Positions 30,961 to 40,776 of a stretch of 64,000 nucleotides of DNA are shown in pieces. A model generated the notes under the pieces. The model searched no databases. It had not been told where the DNA came from and worked only from the letters and a program-made list of their open reading frames with translations. The DNA comes from Sphingomonas sp. J315. GTDB taxonomy: Bacteria > Pseudomonadota > Alphaproteobacteria > Sphingomonadales > Sphingomonadaceae. Location: NCBI RefSeq assembly GCF_024666595.1, contig NZ_CP088296.1, forward strand, positions 1,984,001 through 2,048,000, read 5' to 3'. How positions within the stretch are numbered: the stretch's first letter is position 1; each line of letters begins with the position of its first letter. The position numbers and the translations under genes are program-made.

Positions 30961-32192
30961 GGCTTGAGGCGATAGAGGTGCACGCCGCCATAAATGGCCG
31001 AACGGTCGCGCGCGGTAAAGTCGCGCGACTCCGCCTCTGCATAGTCCCAACGATCGAGGATCGCGTCCGGCACGCGCCCCGGCAACAGGGTCGGCGCGGC
31101 GGCGGTCCGGAACAGAACGCGCGCACCCGGTTTAGCCGTCCGCGTCATCGTATCCCACAGCCGCGTCAGCTGCGCATCGGTCATCCAGTCCTGGGCATCG
31201 AGCAGGATATAGCGGTCGAGCGACCCGTCCGGCATCGAGTCGAGATACTCGACGAAATTCTGGTGCAGCACCTCGACCCGCTCCGCCCGGTCGCGGACCA
31301 TGTCGTAATTCGCCGCGCGCAGATAGGGCGGCAGCGGCGCATTCTCGCCCGCGCCATAGCCACGCCCGAATGCCTGCCACGCGAAATAATTGTCCGACAG
31401 GTCGAAATCGCAGGCGAGCTTTTCCAGCCGCGCGCGCAGCACCGCGCCGATTCCGCGCGGATCGTCCCCGGCCAGCGCTTCGTACTGCGCGGGCGGGATT
31501 CCCAGGCCGAACAAAGACGCCGGCTGGTCGATCAGCCAGCGCACGAACTTCTTGTCGAACACCGGGGCGAGGCGCGTCTCGAAGATCGCGCGCTGCTCCT
31601 CGACACTTTTCGCCGCGAGCAATTCGCGCGGGTCGATGCGATAGAGCTTGGCCAGCAGATGCGCCGCGCCAATGAATCCGCCGAGCAGCCCGCGCTTGTA
31701 GAAGCCCCCGGCAAAGCCGCGGATCCGCCGCCGCCCGGCCAGGTCGCGGCCCTCCCAGTAGCGCCGCGTCGCATCGTCGAGATGGGGACGCAGCCATTCC
31801 TGATACGCCGCGACATTCTCGGGCCGGTTGGCCTGCGCGAAGAATCGATGGAACGTCGCATGATCGGGCAGGTGAATCGCCGCCGCGCGCTTCAGCTTGT
31901 TTAGCGCGATATGCGCGGTGTTGAGGTCGACGGCCGTTATCTTCGCCGGGTTCGCGGTCAGGTAGGACAGGACGTTGCACCCGCCGCTCGCGATCGTGAC
32001 GACATGGCAATCGGGCGTGATCGCCAGCGCCTCCATATCGACCTCGGGGTCTTCCCAGATCTGCGCATAGACCAGCCCCCGGAACGCGAAGGTAAAGGCG
32101 CGCTCGAGCAGCCCTTCCTTGCTCAGATGCTCATGGCGGTGGACGGCATTGCGGACAGCCTCGTTGCGCGGCTGGCTGGCAGTTGAACCCAT
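30957..32192 (-). CDS. btaA: Betaine lipid synthase, SAM:diacylglycerol 3-amino-3-carboxypropyltransferase
   Basis: A 411-residue DUF3419/BtaA protein. It transfers the aminocarboxypropyl group of SAM to diacylglycerol, giving diacylglyceryl-homoserine, the first step of DGTS synthesis. Landmarks: FRGLVYAQIWEDPEVDMEAL near the N-terminus, the nucleotide loop IASGGCNVLSYL, VDLNTAHIALNKLK, and YLDSMPDGSLDRYILLDAQDWM in the second half. Followed directly by btaB. In Rhodobacter and Sinorhizobium these genes are induced by phosphate starvation through PhoB; four phased heptamers 56-95 bases upstream of this ATG may be the equivalent. Confidence 0.9.
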   Translation of the reverse strand: MGSTASQPRNEAVRNAVHRHEHLSKEGLLERAFTFAFRGLVYAQIWEDPEVDMEALAITPDCHVVTIASGGCNVLSYLTANPAKITAVDLNTAHIALNKLKRAAAIHLPDHATFHRFFAQANRPENVAAYQEWLRPHLDDATRRYWEGRDLAGRRRIRGFAGGFYKRGLLGGFIGAAHLLAKLYRIDPRELLAAKSVEEQRAIFETRLAPVFDKKFVRWLIDQPASLFGLGIPPAQYEALAGDDPRGIGAVLRARLEKLACDFDLSDNYFAWQAFGRGYGAGENAPLPPYLRAANYDMVRDRAERVEVLHQNFVEYLDSMPDGSLDRYILLDAQDWMTDAQLTRLWDTMTRTAKPGARVLFRTAAAPTLLPGRVPDAILDRWDYAEAESRDFTARDRSAIYGGVHLYRLKP

Positions 32193-32247
32193 GCGATCGG
32201 CTCCCCGGGAAACCGGCTTCCCTCCGGGGCGCGCATATGGTGGTTGC

Positions 32248-32287
32248 GTGTCAGCTACGTGACCGCCGCCGTAACCGAACCGTCACG
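32248..32287 (-). promoter_or_regulatory. Four heptamers at exact 11-bp spacing upstream of btaA (Pho-box-like)
   Basis: Read toward btaA, heptamers CGTGACG, GGTTACG, CGGTCAC and CTGACAC begin every 11 bases. Pho boxes are 7-base units at an 11-base period with consensus CTGTCAT, and the two units nearest btaA match at about five positions each. The location, 56-95 bases before the start codon, fits an activator site. The match to consensus is weak, so this is a candidate only. Confidence 0.4.
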
Positions 32288-32289
32288 GA

Positions 32290-32748
32290 TCAATCCCGGC
32301 AATAACCCTCGCCCGGGGCGACGATCAGGCAATCCTTCTTGCCCGCCAGCCACTTCATGCCGGTCGCGTCGCCATCGCCCGCGACCAGCTCGACCCGCGT
32401 CTCACCGCGCCGGAACACGATGCCGTCCTCGCTCGCGCGGCCGTCGAATGTCCCTGTATCGCCTTCGTCCAGGCTCCAGCTGTTGGTGATGCGATAGCGG
32501 CCCGGTTCGTCGCCCTTGGCGATTTCCAGCACCAACCCCTCGACGCCGACCCATTTGCCGATCCACGCATCGCGCTGCGGCGCCCGTTCGGCCAGTCGGT
32601 CGCGCCGGGCCTCGCGCGTCACATTCTGCGCCGCCGCCTCCGCATTGGCGATGGCATTCTCGACTAGGGCCGCCTGCTGATCGTTGCTCAACTCCCCGCC
32701 GCATCCGGACAACAACGCCACTGCACCCATCCACAGCAAAAGCCGCAC
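32290..32748 (-). CDS. Predicted lipoprotein, function unknown
   Basis: A 152-residue protein with a lipoprotein signal (LLLWMGAVALLSGCGG, Cys near residue 17). A helical Ala/Glu-rich segment follows (NDQQAALVENAIANAEAAAQ), then a domain with KWVGVEGLVLEIA, YRITNSWSLDEGDTG and KKDCLIVAPGEGYCR holding two Cys that may form a disulfide. I use GTG 32748, which has GGAGG six bases upstream; GTG 32754 is an alternative. Divergent from rpiB. No function assigned. Confidence 0.6.
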   Translation of the reverse strand: MRLLLWMGAVALLSGCGGELSNDQQAALVENAIANAEAAAQNVTREARRDRLAERAPQRDAWIGKWVGVEGLVLEIAKGDEPGRYRITNSWSLDEGDTGTFDGRASEDGIVFRRGETRVELVAGDGDATGMKWLAGKKDCLIVAPGEGYCRD

Positions 32749-32854
32749 TTGCACCCTCCACAGCTTGAATCGTGCGATCCGGTGTAGCCATCGCCGCGGC
32801 GAACGCCTAGAGAGCGCGTCATCCATTCAGCTCAAGGGTCGAACCGCTCTTCCC

Positions 32855-33292
32855 ATGCGTATCGCCATCGCTTCGGACCACGCCGCCATCGACCTCAAGG
32901 CGGCGCTTGCCGACTGGTTGCGCGGCGCGGGCCATGACGTCGCCGATCTCGGCCCGGACAGCAACGCCAGCGTCGATTATCCTGATTTCGGCTACAAGCT
33001 CGCTTCGGCGATTGCCGACGGCAGTGCGGAACGCGGCATCGCGCTGTGCGGCAGCGGCATCGGCATCTCGATCGCGGTCAACCGCAACCCCGCTGCGCGC
33101 TGCGCGCTGGTTTCGGAGCCGCTCTCCGCCACCCTCGCGCGCGAACATAATGATGCGAACGTCATCGCCATGGGCGCCCGGCTGATCGGGGTCGAGATGG
33201 CAAAGGCCTGCATCACCGCATTTCTCGCCACCGAATTCGGCGGCGACCGGCACCAGCGCCGCGTGGACAAGCTGACGTCCCCGGCTCTCTGA
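32855..33292 (+). CDS. rpiB: Ribose 5-phosphate isomerase B
   Basis: A 145-residue RpiB/LacAB-family enzyme interconverting ribose 5-phosphate and ribulose 5-phosphate. Landmarks: [26 protein letters not shown], the active-site [17 protein letters not shown] with the catalytic Cys near residue 67, and [17 protein letters not shown]. It lies 11 bases before glyA and is probably in the same transcript, as in many alphaproteobacteria. Confidence 0.93.
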   Translation: MRIAIASDHAAIDLKAALADWLRGAGHDVADLGPDSNASVDYPDFGYKLASAIADGSAERGIALCGSGIGISIAVNRNPAARCALVSEPLSATLAREHNDANVIAMGARLIGVEMAKACITAFLATEFGGDRHQRRVDKLTSPAL

Positions 33293-33303
33293 AGGACCAG
33301 ACT

Positions 33304-34609
33304 ATGAGCACCAATCCAATCAGCGCCATCCGCTCGGACGGCTTCTTCACCACCGCGCTTGCCGATGCCGATCCCGCCGTATTCGCGGGCGTCGCGCACG
33401 AGCTGGAGCGCGAGCAGTATCAGATCGAGCTGATCGCCAGCGAGAATATCGTGTCGAAGGCGGTGCTGGAGGCCCAGGGCAGCGTCTTCACCAACAAATA
33501 TGCCGAGGGCTATCCCGGCAAGCGCTATTATCAGGGCTGCCACCCCTCGGACGAAGTCGAGCAGCTCGCGATCGACCGCGCCAAGCAGCTGTTCAACTGC
33601 GGCTTCGCCAACGTCCAGCCGCATTCGGGCGCACAGGCCAATGGTGCGGTGATGCTTGCGCTGACCAAGCCCGGCGATACGATCATGGGCCTCAGCCTCG
33701 ACTCGGGCGGTCACCTGACCCACGGCGCCAGGGCGGCGATGAGCGGCAAGTGGTTCAACGCGGTCCAGTACGGCGTCGATCCGGTTACCCACCTGATCGA
33801 CTTCGACGAGGTCGCGGCCAAGGCGCGGGAACATCAGCCCAAGCTGATCATCGCCGGCGGATCGGCCTATCCGCGCCATATCGACTTCGCCAAGTTCCGC
33901 GCGATCGCGGATGAGGTCGGCGCGCTGTTCATGGTCGACATGGCGCATTTCGCGGGGCTCGTCGCCGGCGGCGTCCACCCGACCCCGTTCGGCCACGCGC
34001 ATGTCGTCACCACCACCACGCACAAGACGCTGCGCGGCCGCGCGGCGGCATGATCATGACCGATGACGAAGCCATCGCGAAGAAGATCAACTCGGCGGTG
34101 TTCCCCGGCCTGCAGGGCGGCCCGCTGATGCACGTGATCGCCGCCAAGGCGGTCGCGTTTGGCGAAGCGCTGCGCCCCGAGTTCAAGAGCTATGCCGCCG
34201 CGGTGGTCGAAAATGCGAAGGTGCTCGCCGCGACGCTGACCGAGCGTGGCGCAGCGGTCGTCTCGGGCGGCACCGACACCCACCTCGCGCTGATCGACCT
34301 CACCCCGCTCGGCGTCACCGGCAAGGATGCGGACGAGGCGCTCGAACGCGCCGCGATCACCTGCAACAAGAACGGTATCCCCAACGATCCGCTCCCCCGG
34401 TCAAGACCAGCGGCATCCGCGTCGGATCGCCCGCCGGCACCACCCGCGGCTTCGGCCCGGCCGAATTCCGCGAGATCGGCAACATGGTCGCCGACGTGCT
34501 CGACGGCCTGCGGAACAAGGGCGAGGGCGGCGACCCCGAGGTCGAGGCGAATGTCCGTCAGCGCGTCCGCACCCTGTGCGAACGCTTCCCGATCTACCCG
34601 GAGGCGTGA
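33304..34609 (+). CDS. glyA: Serine hydroxymethyltransferase (two frame breaks)
   Basis: A 435-residue PLP enzyme that converts serine and tetrahydrofolate to glycine and methylene-THF. Signature parts: [48 protein letters not shown] and the PLP lysine in [10 protein letters not shown]. The frame breaks at about 34037-34048, where GGCCGCGCGG needs one more C to give [13 protein letters not shown], and at about 34392-34398, where a C5 run needs a sixth to give [16 protein letters not shown]. Both are single missing bases; with them restored the length and C-terminus are normal. A bacterium with a doubly broken glyA would be severely impaired, so errors are likely. Confidence 0.93.
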
Positions 34610-34612
34610 GGA

Positions 34613-35074
34613 TTGCGCTGCCCGTTCTGCGGACATGAAGCCTCACAGGTAAAGGATAGCCGCCCCACCGAAGACGGGGCGGCGATCCGTCGTCGGCGCC
34701 AGTGCGAGGCGTGCGCCGCCCGCTTCACGACGTTCGAACGCATCCAGCTGCGCGAACTGTTCGTGCTCAAGTCCGAGGACAAGCGCGAGCCGTTCGACCG
34801 CGACAAGCTGATCCGGTCGGTCTCGCTCGCGTGCCGCAAGCGGCCGATCGACGCCAATCAGGTCGAAAAGCTCGTCTCGGGCATCCAGCGCCAGCTCGAG
34901 ACTTTGGGCGACCCCGAAATCCCGTCGCAGCGCATCGGCGAGATGGTGATGGAGGGACTCAAGCACCTCGATTCGGTCGCCTATATCCGCTTCGCCAGCG
35001 TCTATCGCGATTTCCGCGAGGCCAGGGATTTCGAGGAATTCGCGAGCAATATCAGCGAGGTCGGGAAGCAGTGA
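34613..35074 (+). CDS. nrdR: Transcriptional repressor NrdR
   Basis: A 153-residue regulator of ribonucleotide reductase genes. The N-terminal zinc ribbon has CPFC and CEAC pairs (residues 3-6 and about 31-34), followed by an [17 protein letters not shown] block and the ATP-cone domain ([14 protein letters not shown]). TTG start at 34613, with the GGAGG of the glyA end as ribosome site; zinc Cys3 would be lost with any later start. The stop overlaps the trmJ GTG. Confidence 0.95.
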   Translation: MRCPFCGHEASQVKDSRPTEDGAAIRRRRQCEACAARFTTFERIQLRELFVLKSEDKREPFDRDKLIRSVSLACRKRPIDANQVEKLVSGIQRQLETLGDPEIPSQRIGEMVMEGLKHLDSVAYIRFASVYRDFREARDFEEFASNISEVGKQ

Positions 35075-35787
35075 ACCCGGTCATCGTTCTGGTGCGGCCC
35101 CAGCTTGGCGAGAATATCGGCAAGGCGGCGCGCGCGATGCTCAATTTCGGGCTGACCGAAATGCGCCTGGTGACGCCGCGCGATGGCTGGCCCAATCCAT
35201 CGGCGGGTCCGGCGGCGAGCGGCGCGGACATCGTGCTTGAAAAGGCGCAGATGTTCGACAGTGTCGCGGAGGCCGTCGCCGATTGCCCGCATGTTTATGC
35301 CACCACCGTGCGCAAGCGTGGGGTGACCAAGCCGGTGGTGAACCCGGCAGAGGCGGCGGCGGAAATCCACGCCGCGCCGGGTCGCAGCGCGATCCTGTTC
35401 GGTGCCGAGCGTTCGGGCCTCGCGACCGAAGACGTCAACCTCGCCCGCACGATCCTGACCGTGCCGATCAATCCTGAGTTCGGCTCGCTCAACCTTGCCC
35501 AGGCGGTGATCCTCGTCGCCTATGAATGGTCGAAGGCGCAAGGTCTCGCCCAGCCGCCGCGCACCGACCTCGACGTCCCGGCTCCGCAGGCCGAGTTGGA
35601 GGGACTGATCGGTCATTTCGAACGGCTTCTCGCCGACAGCGGCTATTATTACCCGCCCGAGCGCGTCGGCGTGACGCGGCTGACGCTGCGCAACCTGCTG
35701 ACCAAGCCGGGCTGGACCGAACAGGAATTGCGCACGATGCGCGGCGTGCTGTCGGCGCTGGAGGGGAAGAAGCGCAGCCGCGCCTGA
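35071..35787 (+). CDS. trmJ: tRNA (cytidine/uridine-2'-O-)-methyltransferase TrmJ-like
   Basis: A 238-residue SPOUT-class methyltransferase with a knotted SAM site. Visible are [39 protein letters not shown] and the C-terminal knot motif [22 protein letters not shown]. TrmJ methylates the 2-prime hydroxyl of residue 32 in several tRNAs; the exact target here is inferred. GTG 35071 is coupled to nrdR. Confidence 0.88.
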   Translation: MNPVIVLVRPQLGENIGKAARAMLNFGLTEMRLVTPRDGWPNPSAGPAASGADIVLEKAQMFDSVAEAVADCPHVYATTVRKRGVTKPVVNPAEAAAEIHAAPGRSAILFGAERSGLATEDVNLARTILTVPINPEFGSLNLAQAVILVAYEWSKAQGLAQPPRTDLDVPAPQAELEGLIGHFERLLADSGYYYPPERVGVTRLTLRNLLTKPGWTEQELRTMRGVLSALEGKKRSRA

Positions 35788-35845
35788 CGGGTTGCAGCGC
35801 GTCAATGTCGCGGTACAAGGCGTTGATCTGTAGCAGGAGTTTGCC

Positions 35846-36076
35846 ATGTTCGGCGCCATTATTCTCGCCCTGTTTGCCGCCGCCCCGATCGATGAGGCCA
35901 AGGCACCGGCACCCAAGCCGACCAAAGAGCCCAAGATCTGCCGCATTGACGAGGAAACCGGCAGTCGCATGGGCGTGCGCAAGATCTGCAAGACCGCGGC
36001 CGAATGGCGCGCGCTCGAGGATCCGACCGGCATGGTCGAGGAACGCAAGGAGCGTCGTCGGACCAAGCCCGATTGA
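35846..36076 (+). CDS. Small exported hypothetical protein
   Basis: A 76-residue protein with a short hydrophobic N-terminus (MFGAIILALFAAAPI), a Pro/Lys-rich linker, two Cys (KICRIDEETGSR and RKICKTAAEW) and a basic tail. AGGAG lies 6 bases before ATG. Small proteins with a signal and a KICR...GSR...C pattern recur in sphingomonads, but I cannot name a function. It is likely periplasmic. Confidence 0.6.
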   Translation: MFGAIILALFAAAPIDEAKAPAPKPTKEPKICRIDEETGSRMGVRKICKTAAEWRALEDPTGMVEERKERRRTKPD

Positions 36077-36143
36077 CTCGCCGCCACGCCGCAGCTAAGC
36101 GCGCGCCTTCGCAATCGGCCCTGCACTCCGGTGAAGCAGCGGC

Positions 36144-36161
36144 CCTGTGCGCATGCACAGG
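36144..36161. repeat. Short palindrome in the rpsD leader
   Basis: CCTGTGC and GCACAGG pair perfectly around a GCAT tetraloop, about 70 bases before the rpsD start. It could be a leader hairpin or a dyad protein site. S4 represses its own translation through leader structures in other bacteria, but no S4-specific fold is evident here. Confidence 0.45.
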
Positions 36162-36230
36162 CGATACCAGGAATCGCGATCAGGCAGTTCGCTGCCGGGT
36201 CAACGTCGTAGCAATTGTTAGGAATTTATC

Positions 36231-36845
36231 ATGTCGAAGCGCTCCAGCGCCAAGTACAAGCTCGACCGCCGGATGGGCGAGAACATCTGGGGTCGTCCCA
36301 AGTCGCCCGTCAACAAGCGTGAGTACGGCCCCGGCCAGCATGGTCAGCGTCGCAAGGGCAAGATGTCGGACTTCGGCATCCAGCTGCGCGCCAAGCAGAA
36401 GCTCAAGGGCTACTACGGCGACGTGACCGAGAAGCAGTTCAAGCGCGCCTATGAAGATGCGTCGCGCATGAAGGGCGATACCGGTCAGAACCTGATCGGC
36501 CTGCTCGAAATGCGCCTCGACATGATCGTCTATCGCGCCAAGTTCGCGCCGACGATCTTCGCCGCGCGCCAGCTGGTCAACCACGGCCACGTCAAGGTCA
36601 ACGGCGAGAAGTGCAACATCGGTTCGCGCCGCATCAAGGTCGGCGAAACCGTCGAGCTGGGCAGCAAGGCGCGCGAGATGGCGCTGGTGATGGAAGCGCA
36701 GAGCCTGGCCGAGCGCGACATCCCCGACTACATCGCTCCGGATGGCGCGTCGAAGATCACCTTCACCCGCGTGCCCACCCTCGACGAGGTGCCCTATCCG
36801 GTGAAGATGGAACCGAATCTGGTCGTCGAATTCTACTCGCGCTAA
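36231..36845 (+). CDS. rpsD: 30S ribosomal protein S4
   Basis: A 204-residue primary 16S rRNA-binding protein of the small subunit. The N-terminal [22 protein letters not shown], the [18 protein letters not shown] block without zinc-binding cysteines, and the S4 RNA-binding domain ([27 protein letters not shown]) are all present. It stands alone here rather than in the alpha operon, as is usual in alphaproteobacteria, and is followed by an intrinsic terminator. Confidence 0.97.
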   Translation: MSKRSSAKYKLDRRMGENIWGRPKSPVNKREYGPGQHGQRRKGKMSDFGIQLRAKQKLKGYYGDVTEKQFKRAYEDASRMKGDTGQNLIGLLEMRLDMIVYRAKFAPTIFAARQLVNHGHVKVNGEKCNIGSRRIKVGETVELGSKAREMALVMEAQSLAERDIPDYIAPDGASKITFTRVPTLDEVPYPVKMEPNLVVEFYSR

Positions 36846-36869
36846 GTTTCGGCGTCAGCTGAACAAGCA

Positions 36870-36899
36870 AAAGGGCGGTCCGCAAGGGCCGCCCTTTTT
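36870..36899 (+). terminator. Rho-independent terminator after rpsD
   Basis: Stem GGGCGGTCC pairs with GGCCGCCC (one G-T pair) around a short loop and is followed by five T residues, 25 bases after the rpsD stop. Confidence 0.88.
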
Positions 36900-36969
36900 C
36901 GTTGTGTGGATCGTTCCGGATCGGGCCGGGGCGGAAGGGGCGCGACGCCGGCCCCTTCCGCCCTCGAAT

Positions 36970-38935
36970 TCACTTCACCGGTGCCTTCAGGAACGCTGCC
37001 GTCTTGCGCAGCATCTGTTCGCGCACGGCGCTGTCCTCCAGATAATGGTCGAGGCCCGGATACTCGATCAGCTCGCTGGTGGCACCTGCGGCCTTCAGCT
37101 TGTCCTGCATCAGCCGCGCCTGGCCGATCGCGACATTCAGGTCCTGATCGCCATGGAACATCAGCACCGGTGCCTTGATCTTCGCGGCTTGCCGGGCGGG
37201 CGACCCTTCGATGACATGCGGTCCCGATCCCACGAAGCGCGACACCACGACATAGCTTGAATAACCCTCGTTGTCCGACTTGAGTTTTTCCAGATCGGTT
37301 ACCGGGGCGATCGCCACCACCCGCTTGAACAGGTCGGGATCGACCACTGCCGATTGCAGCGCCGCATAGCCGCCATACGACCAGCCAAGGATGTTGAGCT
37401 GTGCCGGATCGGCGATCCCCTGCTTGACCAGCCAGCGCCCGGCATCGGACACATCGCCGATTGCAACCTTCCAGTCCTGGAATCCGTTGCGCTGGAACCA
37501 GGCATCGCCATAGCCCGCCGACCCGCGGAAATTGGGCTGCAGCACGGCAAAACCCTGGCTGGCATAGAATTGCGACAGCCAGTCGAAGCCCCAATAATCG
37601 CGTGCGCCTGGCCCGCCATGCGGCAGCACGATCGCAGGGATGTTCTTGCCGCTGCTGCCCGGCGGCAAAGTCAGATAGGCCGGGATCATCGTACCGTCGG
37701 CGGCGGGGTAGCTGATGTGCCGCATCGTCCCCATCGCGACATTTTCCAGCTCGGGGCGGGTCAGCATCACCTCGGACAATTGCTTGGTCGTGCGGTCGAA
37801 CAGAAAATAGCGGCCCGGATCGGTATCGCTGCCGGCCCACACCAGCATCCGTTTCTCGTCCTCGCTCGAATCGACGATGTCGAGCAATGGCAGCTTGGGC
37901 AGCGCCCGGGCCAGCATCGTGCGCAGCGTCGCGACGTCCTTGTCGAAATAATGGACATGGCTCTTGTCGGTGGAATAGCTCACCCCGACCACGCGGCGGT
38001 TACGACCGATCCGGACCAGCCCATCGACATCGACTGCGGGGTGGGCATAGACGAGCGTCTCCGTCCCGCTCCCGTCCAGCGCCTTGCTGAACACCGCCAG
38101 CCGTCCGTTGTGGCGCTTGAAGCCATAGGCGATGTCCAGCGTCGGATCGACCGCCTGGGGCATGAATGCCGGATCGGTTTGGTCGGTCAGAATCGGTGCG
38201 GCTCAGCGCCTCCCATTGCTGCTTGTCCTTGCGGCGGAAGGAATAGAGGCGGGGGCCGGTCGAATAGCCGTCGCGCAGCACCACGCGCGCGATGATGCGG
38301 ACATTGCCCCGCCCATCGGTGATGTAGCGGGTCACGTCCTCGGCGGGCCGCTCGACATTGCGCACCTTCATCGTGGTCACGTCGATCAGGTCGACGCCCA
38401 CCCCGCGTCTGGTCTGCGCCAGCCGCGTGCCGGTATCATATTCGGGGACATAGCCGCGCATCATCAGCACGCTGCCGTCGGTCCCGGGGTTCCAGTCGAT
38501 GACCGATCCGCCATAGCTGGTATCGCCCAGCAGTTCGCGTCCGGTACCCGGCTGTTCGATCACCCCGACATTCTTCCCGTCCGCGTCCATCGCGATCAGG
38601 CGCGAGACGGTCATCAACAGCGGATTGGCGATGATCCCCCAGGCGCTGCACAGCAGCCGCGTGTTGCTCGCCCAGCGGCAATAGCCGACGCGATCGGGCT
38701 TGCCGTCGGTGACCCCGACGCGCACCGGCGGGGCAGAGCCGTCGAGCTTTGCCACATAGACCGCCGATCCCCGGCCAGCATGGGGCGCGACATAGACGAT
38801 GCGTGTCCCGTCGGGCGACAGGCTGACCTGACTCACCGATTCGCGCGCACCGAACGCCTTCGCGGCGTCGAAATTCTGCGCGGCAGCCGGAGACGCAGCC
38901 ACGGCAAGCGCGGCCAGAATAATCGAAAATCGCAT
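36970..38935 (-). CDS. S9 family prolyl oligopeptidase-type peptidase, exported (one frame break)
   Basis: About 655 residues: a signal peptide (ILAALAVAASPAAAQ), an N-terminal beta-propeller, and a C-terminal alpha/beta-hydrolase domain. The catalytic Ser is in GWSYGGYAALQSAV, the Asp in MFHGDQDLNV and the His in EYPGLDHYL. It probably cleaves oligopeptides or removes acyl-dipeptides in the periplasm. The reading frame breaks at 38188-38194 on CAGAATC, an extra base; removing it joins WEALSRTDS to the part containing DPAFMPQAVDPTLD. It is alone on its strand here. Confidence 0.85.
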
Positions 38936-39112
38936 AATACCCCCTTTGCCGGGTCAGGCTATTGCCGGTTTGAGTATTCGGCAAGCCGGGTGATGGCAGC
39001 CGGAGATTGCGGCGATTGGCACGGCGCGGGCGCGTCGCACCCGCCGCTTGCCCCCGCTGCCGCCCCCTGCCAATAGTCCCCGCATCACAAGTATCTGTGG
39101 AGACGATGCCCC

Positions 39113-40772
39113 ATGCGCCTCGCGTTGCTCGCCCTGCTGGGCCTTGCCGCCTGTTCGACCGCTTCCGACACCGCGACGGTGCCGGACGTCGCGCTGCCCG
39201 CCATGCCGATGGACCTGATGAAGGCGGCCACCCAGACGCTGTCGTCGGATGAGTTCGAAGGCCGCGCCCCCGGCACGCCGGGCGAGGAAAAGACGCTCGC
39301 CTATCTCGTCGACCAGTTCCAGAAGGCGGGGCTTCAGCCGGGCAACAACGGCAGCTGGTTTCAGGACGTGCCGCTGGTCGCGATCACTGCGCAGAATGTC
39401 TCGCCGCTGAGCTTCACCGGCGGCACCGCGCCGATCAGCCTGAAATACGGCTCCGAAATGGTCGTCAGCACCTATCGCGTCACGCCCAGGATCGCGGTCA
39501 AGGACAGCCCCGTCGTGTTCGTCGGATACGGCATCAACGCGCCGGAAAAGGGCTGGAACGACTATGCCGGGGTGGACGTGAAGGGGAAGACCGTCGTCAT
39601 CCTCGTCAACGATCCCGACTGGGAGACTGCGGGGCTTCAGGGCGATTTCGGCGGCCAGGCGATGACTTATTACGGCCGCTGGACCTACAAGTACGAGGAA
39701 GCCGCGCGTCAGGGTGCCGCCGCCGCGATCATCGTCCACGACACCCAGCCCGCGGCCTATGGCTGGAATGTCGTCAGAATCGAGCTGGACCGGCGAGCAG
39801 CAGGTCGCCGACGCCGCCAACGGCCATATGGACCAGACCGCCGCCAATGGCTGGATCCAGCTCGACAAGGCCAAGGCGCTGTTTGCCAGCGCGGGCCAGG
39901 ATTTCGACAAGCTGTCCGCCGCCGCGAAGGTCAAGGGCTTCAAGGCCGTGCCGCTGGGCGACGTCAAGGCATCGGTCAGCTTCGACAACAGCATCCGCAA
40001 ACATGCGTCGAAGAATGTCATCGGCATCCTCCCCGGTGCCAAGCGGCCCGACGAATATGTCCTCTACACCGCGCACTGGGACCATCTCGGTCGCTGCCAG
40101 GCCGCGCCCGATGGCGACGACATCTGCAACGGCGCGATCGACAATGCCACCGGCACCGCCGCGCTGATCGCGATCGCAAAGGCGAACAAGGACGCCGGTG
40201 CGCCGGACCGCAGCCTCGTCTTCCTCGCCGTCACCGCCGAGGAATCGGGCCTGCTCGGCTCCAAATATTATGGCGACAACCCGGTCTATCCGCTCGCCAA
40301 GACCGTGGGCGGGGTGAACATCGACGCGATGAACCTGACGCCGCCTGCAAAGAATGTGGTCGTCATGGGCATGGGCAAGTCGGAACTCGACACCTATCTC
40401 AAGGCCGCGCTCGCCAAGCAGAACCGCATGGCCAATGCCGAACCGACCCCGGAAAAGGGATTCTACTATCGCTCCGACCATTTCATGCTCGCCAAGCATG
40501 GCGTGCCGATGCTCTATTTCGACGCGGGCGACGACCTGATCGAGGGCGGGCGCGACGCGGGCCGCGCCGCCGCCGCGGACTATGAGAAGAACAAGTACCA
40601 CGGTCCGAAGGATGAGTTCGATCCCAACTGGAACTGGGCGGGCGCGGAAAAGGACCTGCAAATCTATTACGCGGTCGGCCGCATGCTCGCGATGAGCGCC
40701 GCCTGGCCCAACTGGGTCGAGGGCGACGAATTCCGTGCCGCCCGCGACAAATCCCGCGCAGGAGCCAAGTAA
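39113..40772 (+). CDS. M28 family zinc aminopeptidase/carboxypeptidase lipoprotein (one frame break)
   Basis: About 552 residues. The lipoprotein signal (ALLGLAACST) is followed by an M28 peptidase with an inserted PA domain (ITAQNVSPLSF through AAIIVHDTQPAAYGWNVV). Zinc ligands are visible in YTAHWDHLG, GAIDNATGTAA, TAEESGLLGSKYY and YYRSDHFMLAKHGVP. The frame breaks at 39775-39781 on CAGAATC (one extra base), joining GWNVV to SSWTGEQQVAD. M28 homologues with this domain order are periplasmic dipeptide/oligopeptide hydrolases in sphingomonads. Confidence 0.88.
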
Positions 40773-40776
40773 ACAC

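Noticed and set aside
33304..34609. glyA as a pseudogene
   Set aside because: Two one-base slips (one in a C run, one in a GC-rich stretch) explain the breaks, all catalytic motifs are intact, and many neighbouring genes show the same type of break.
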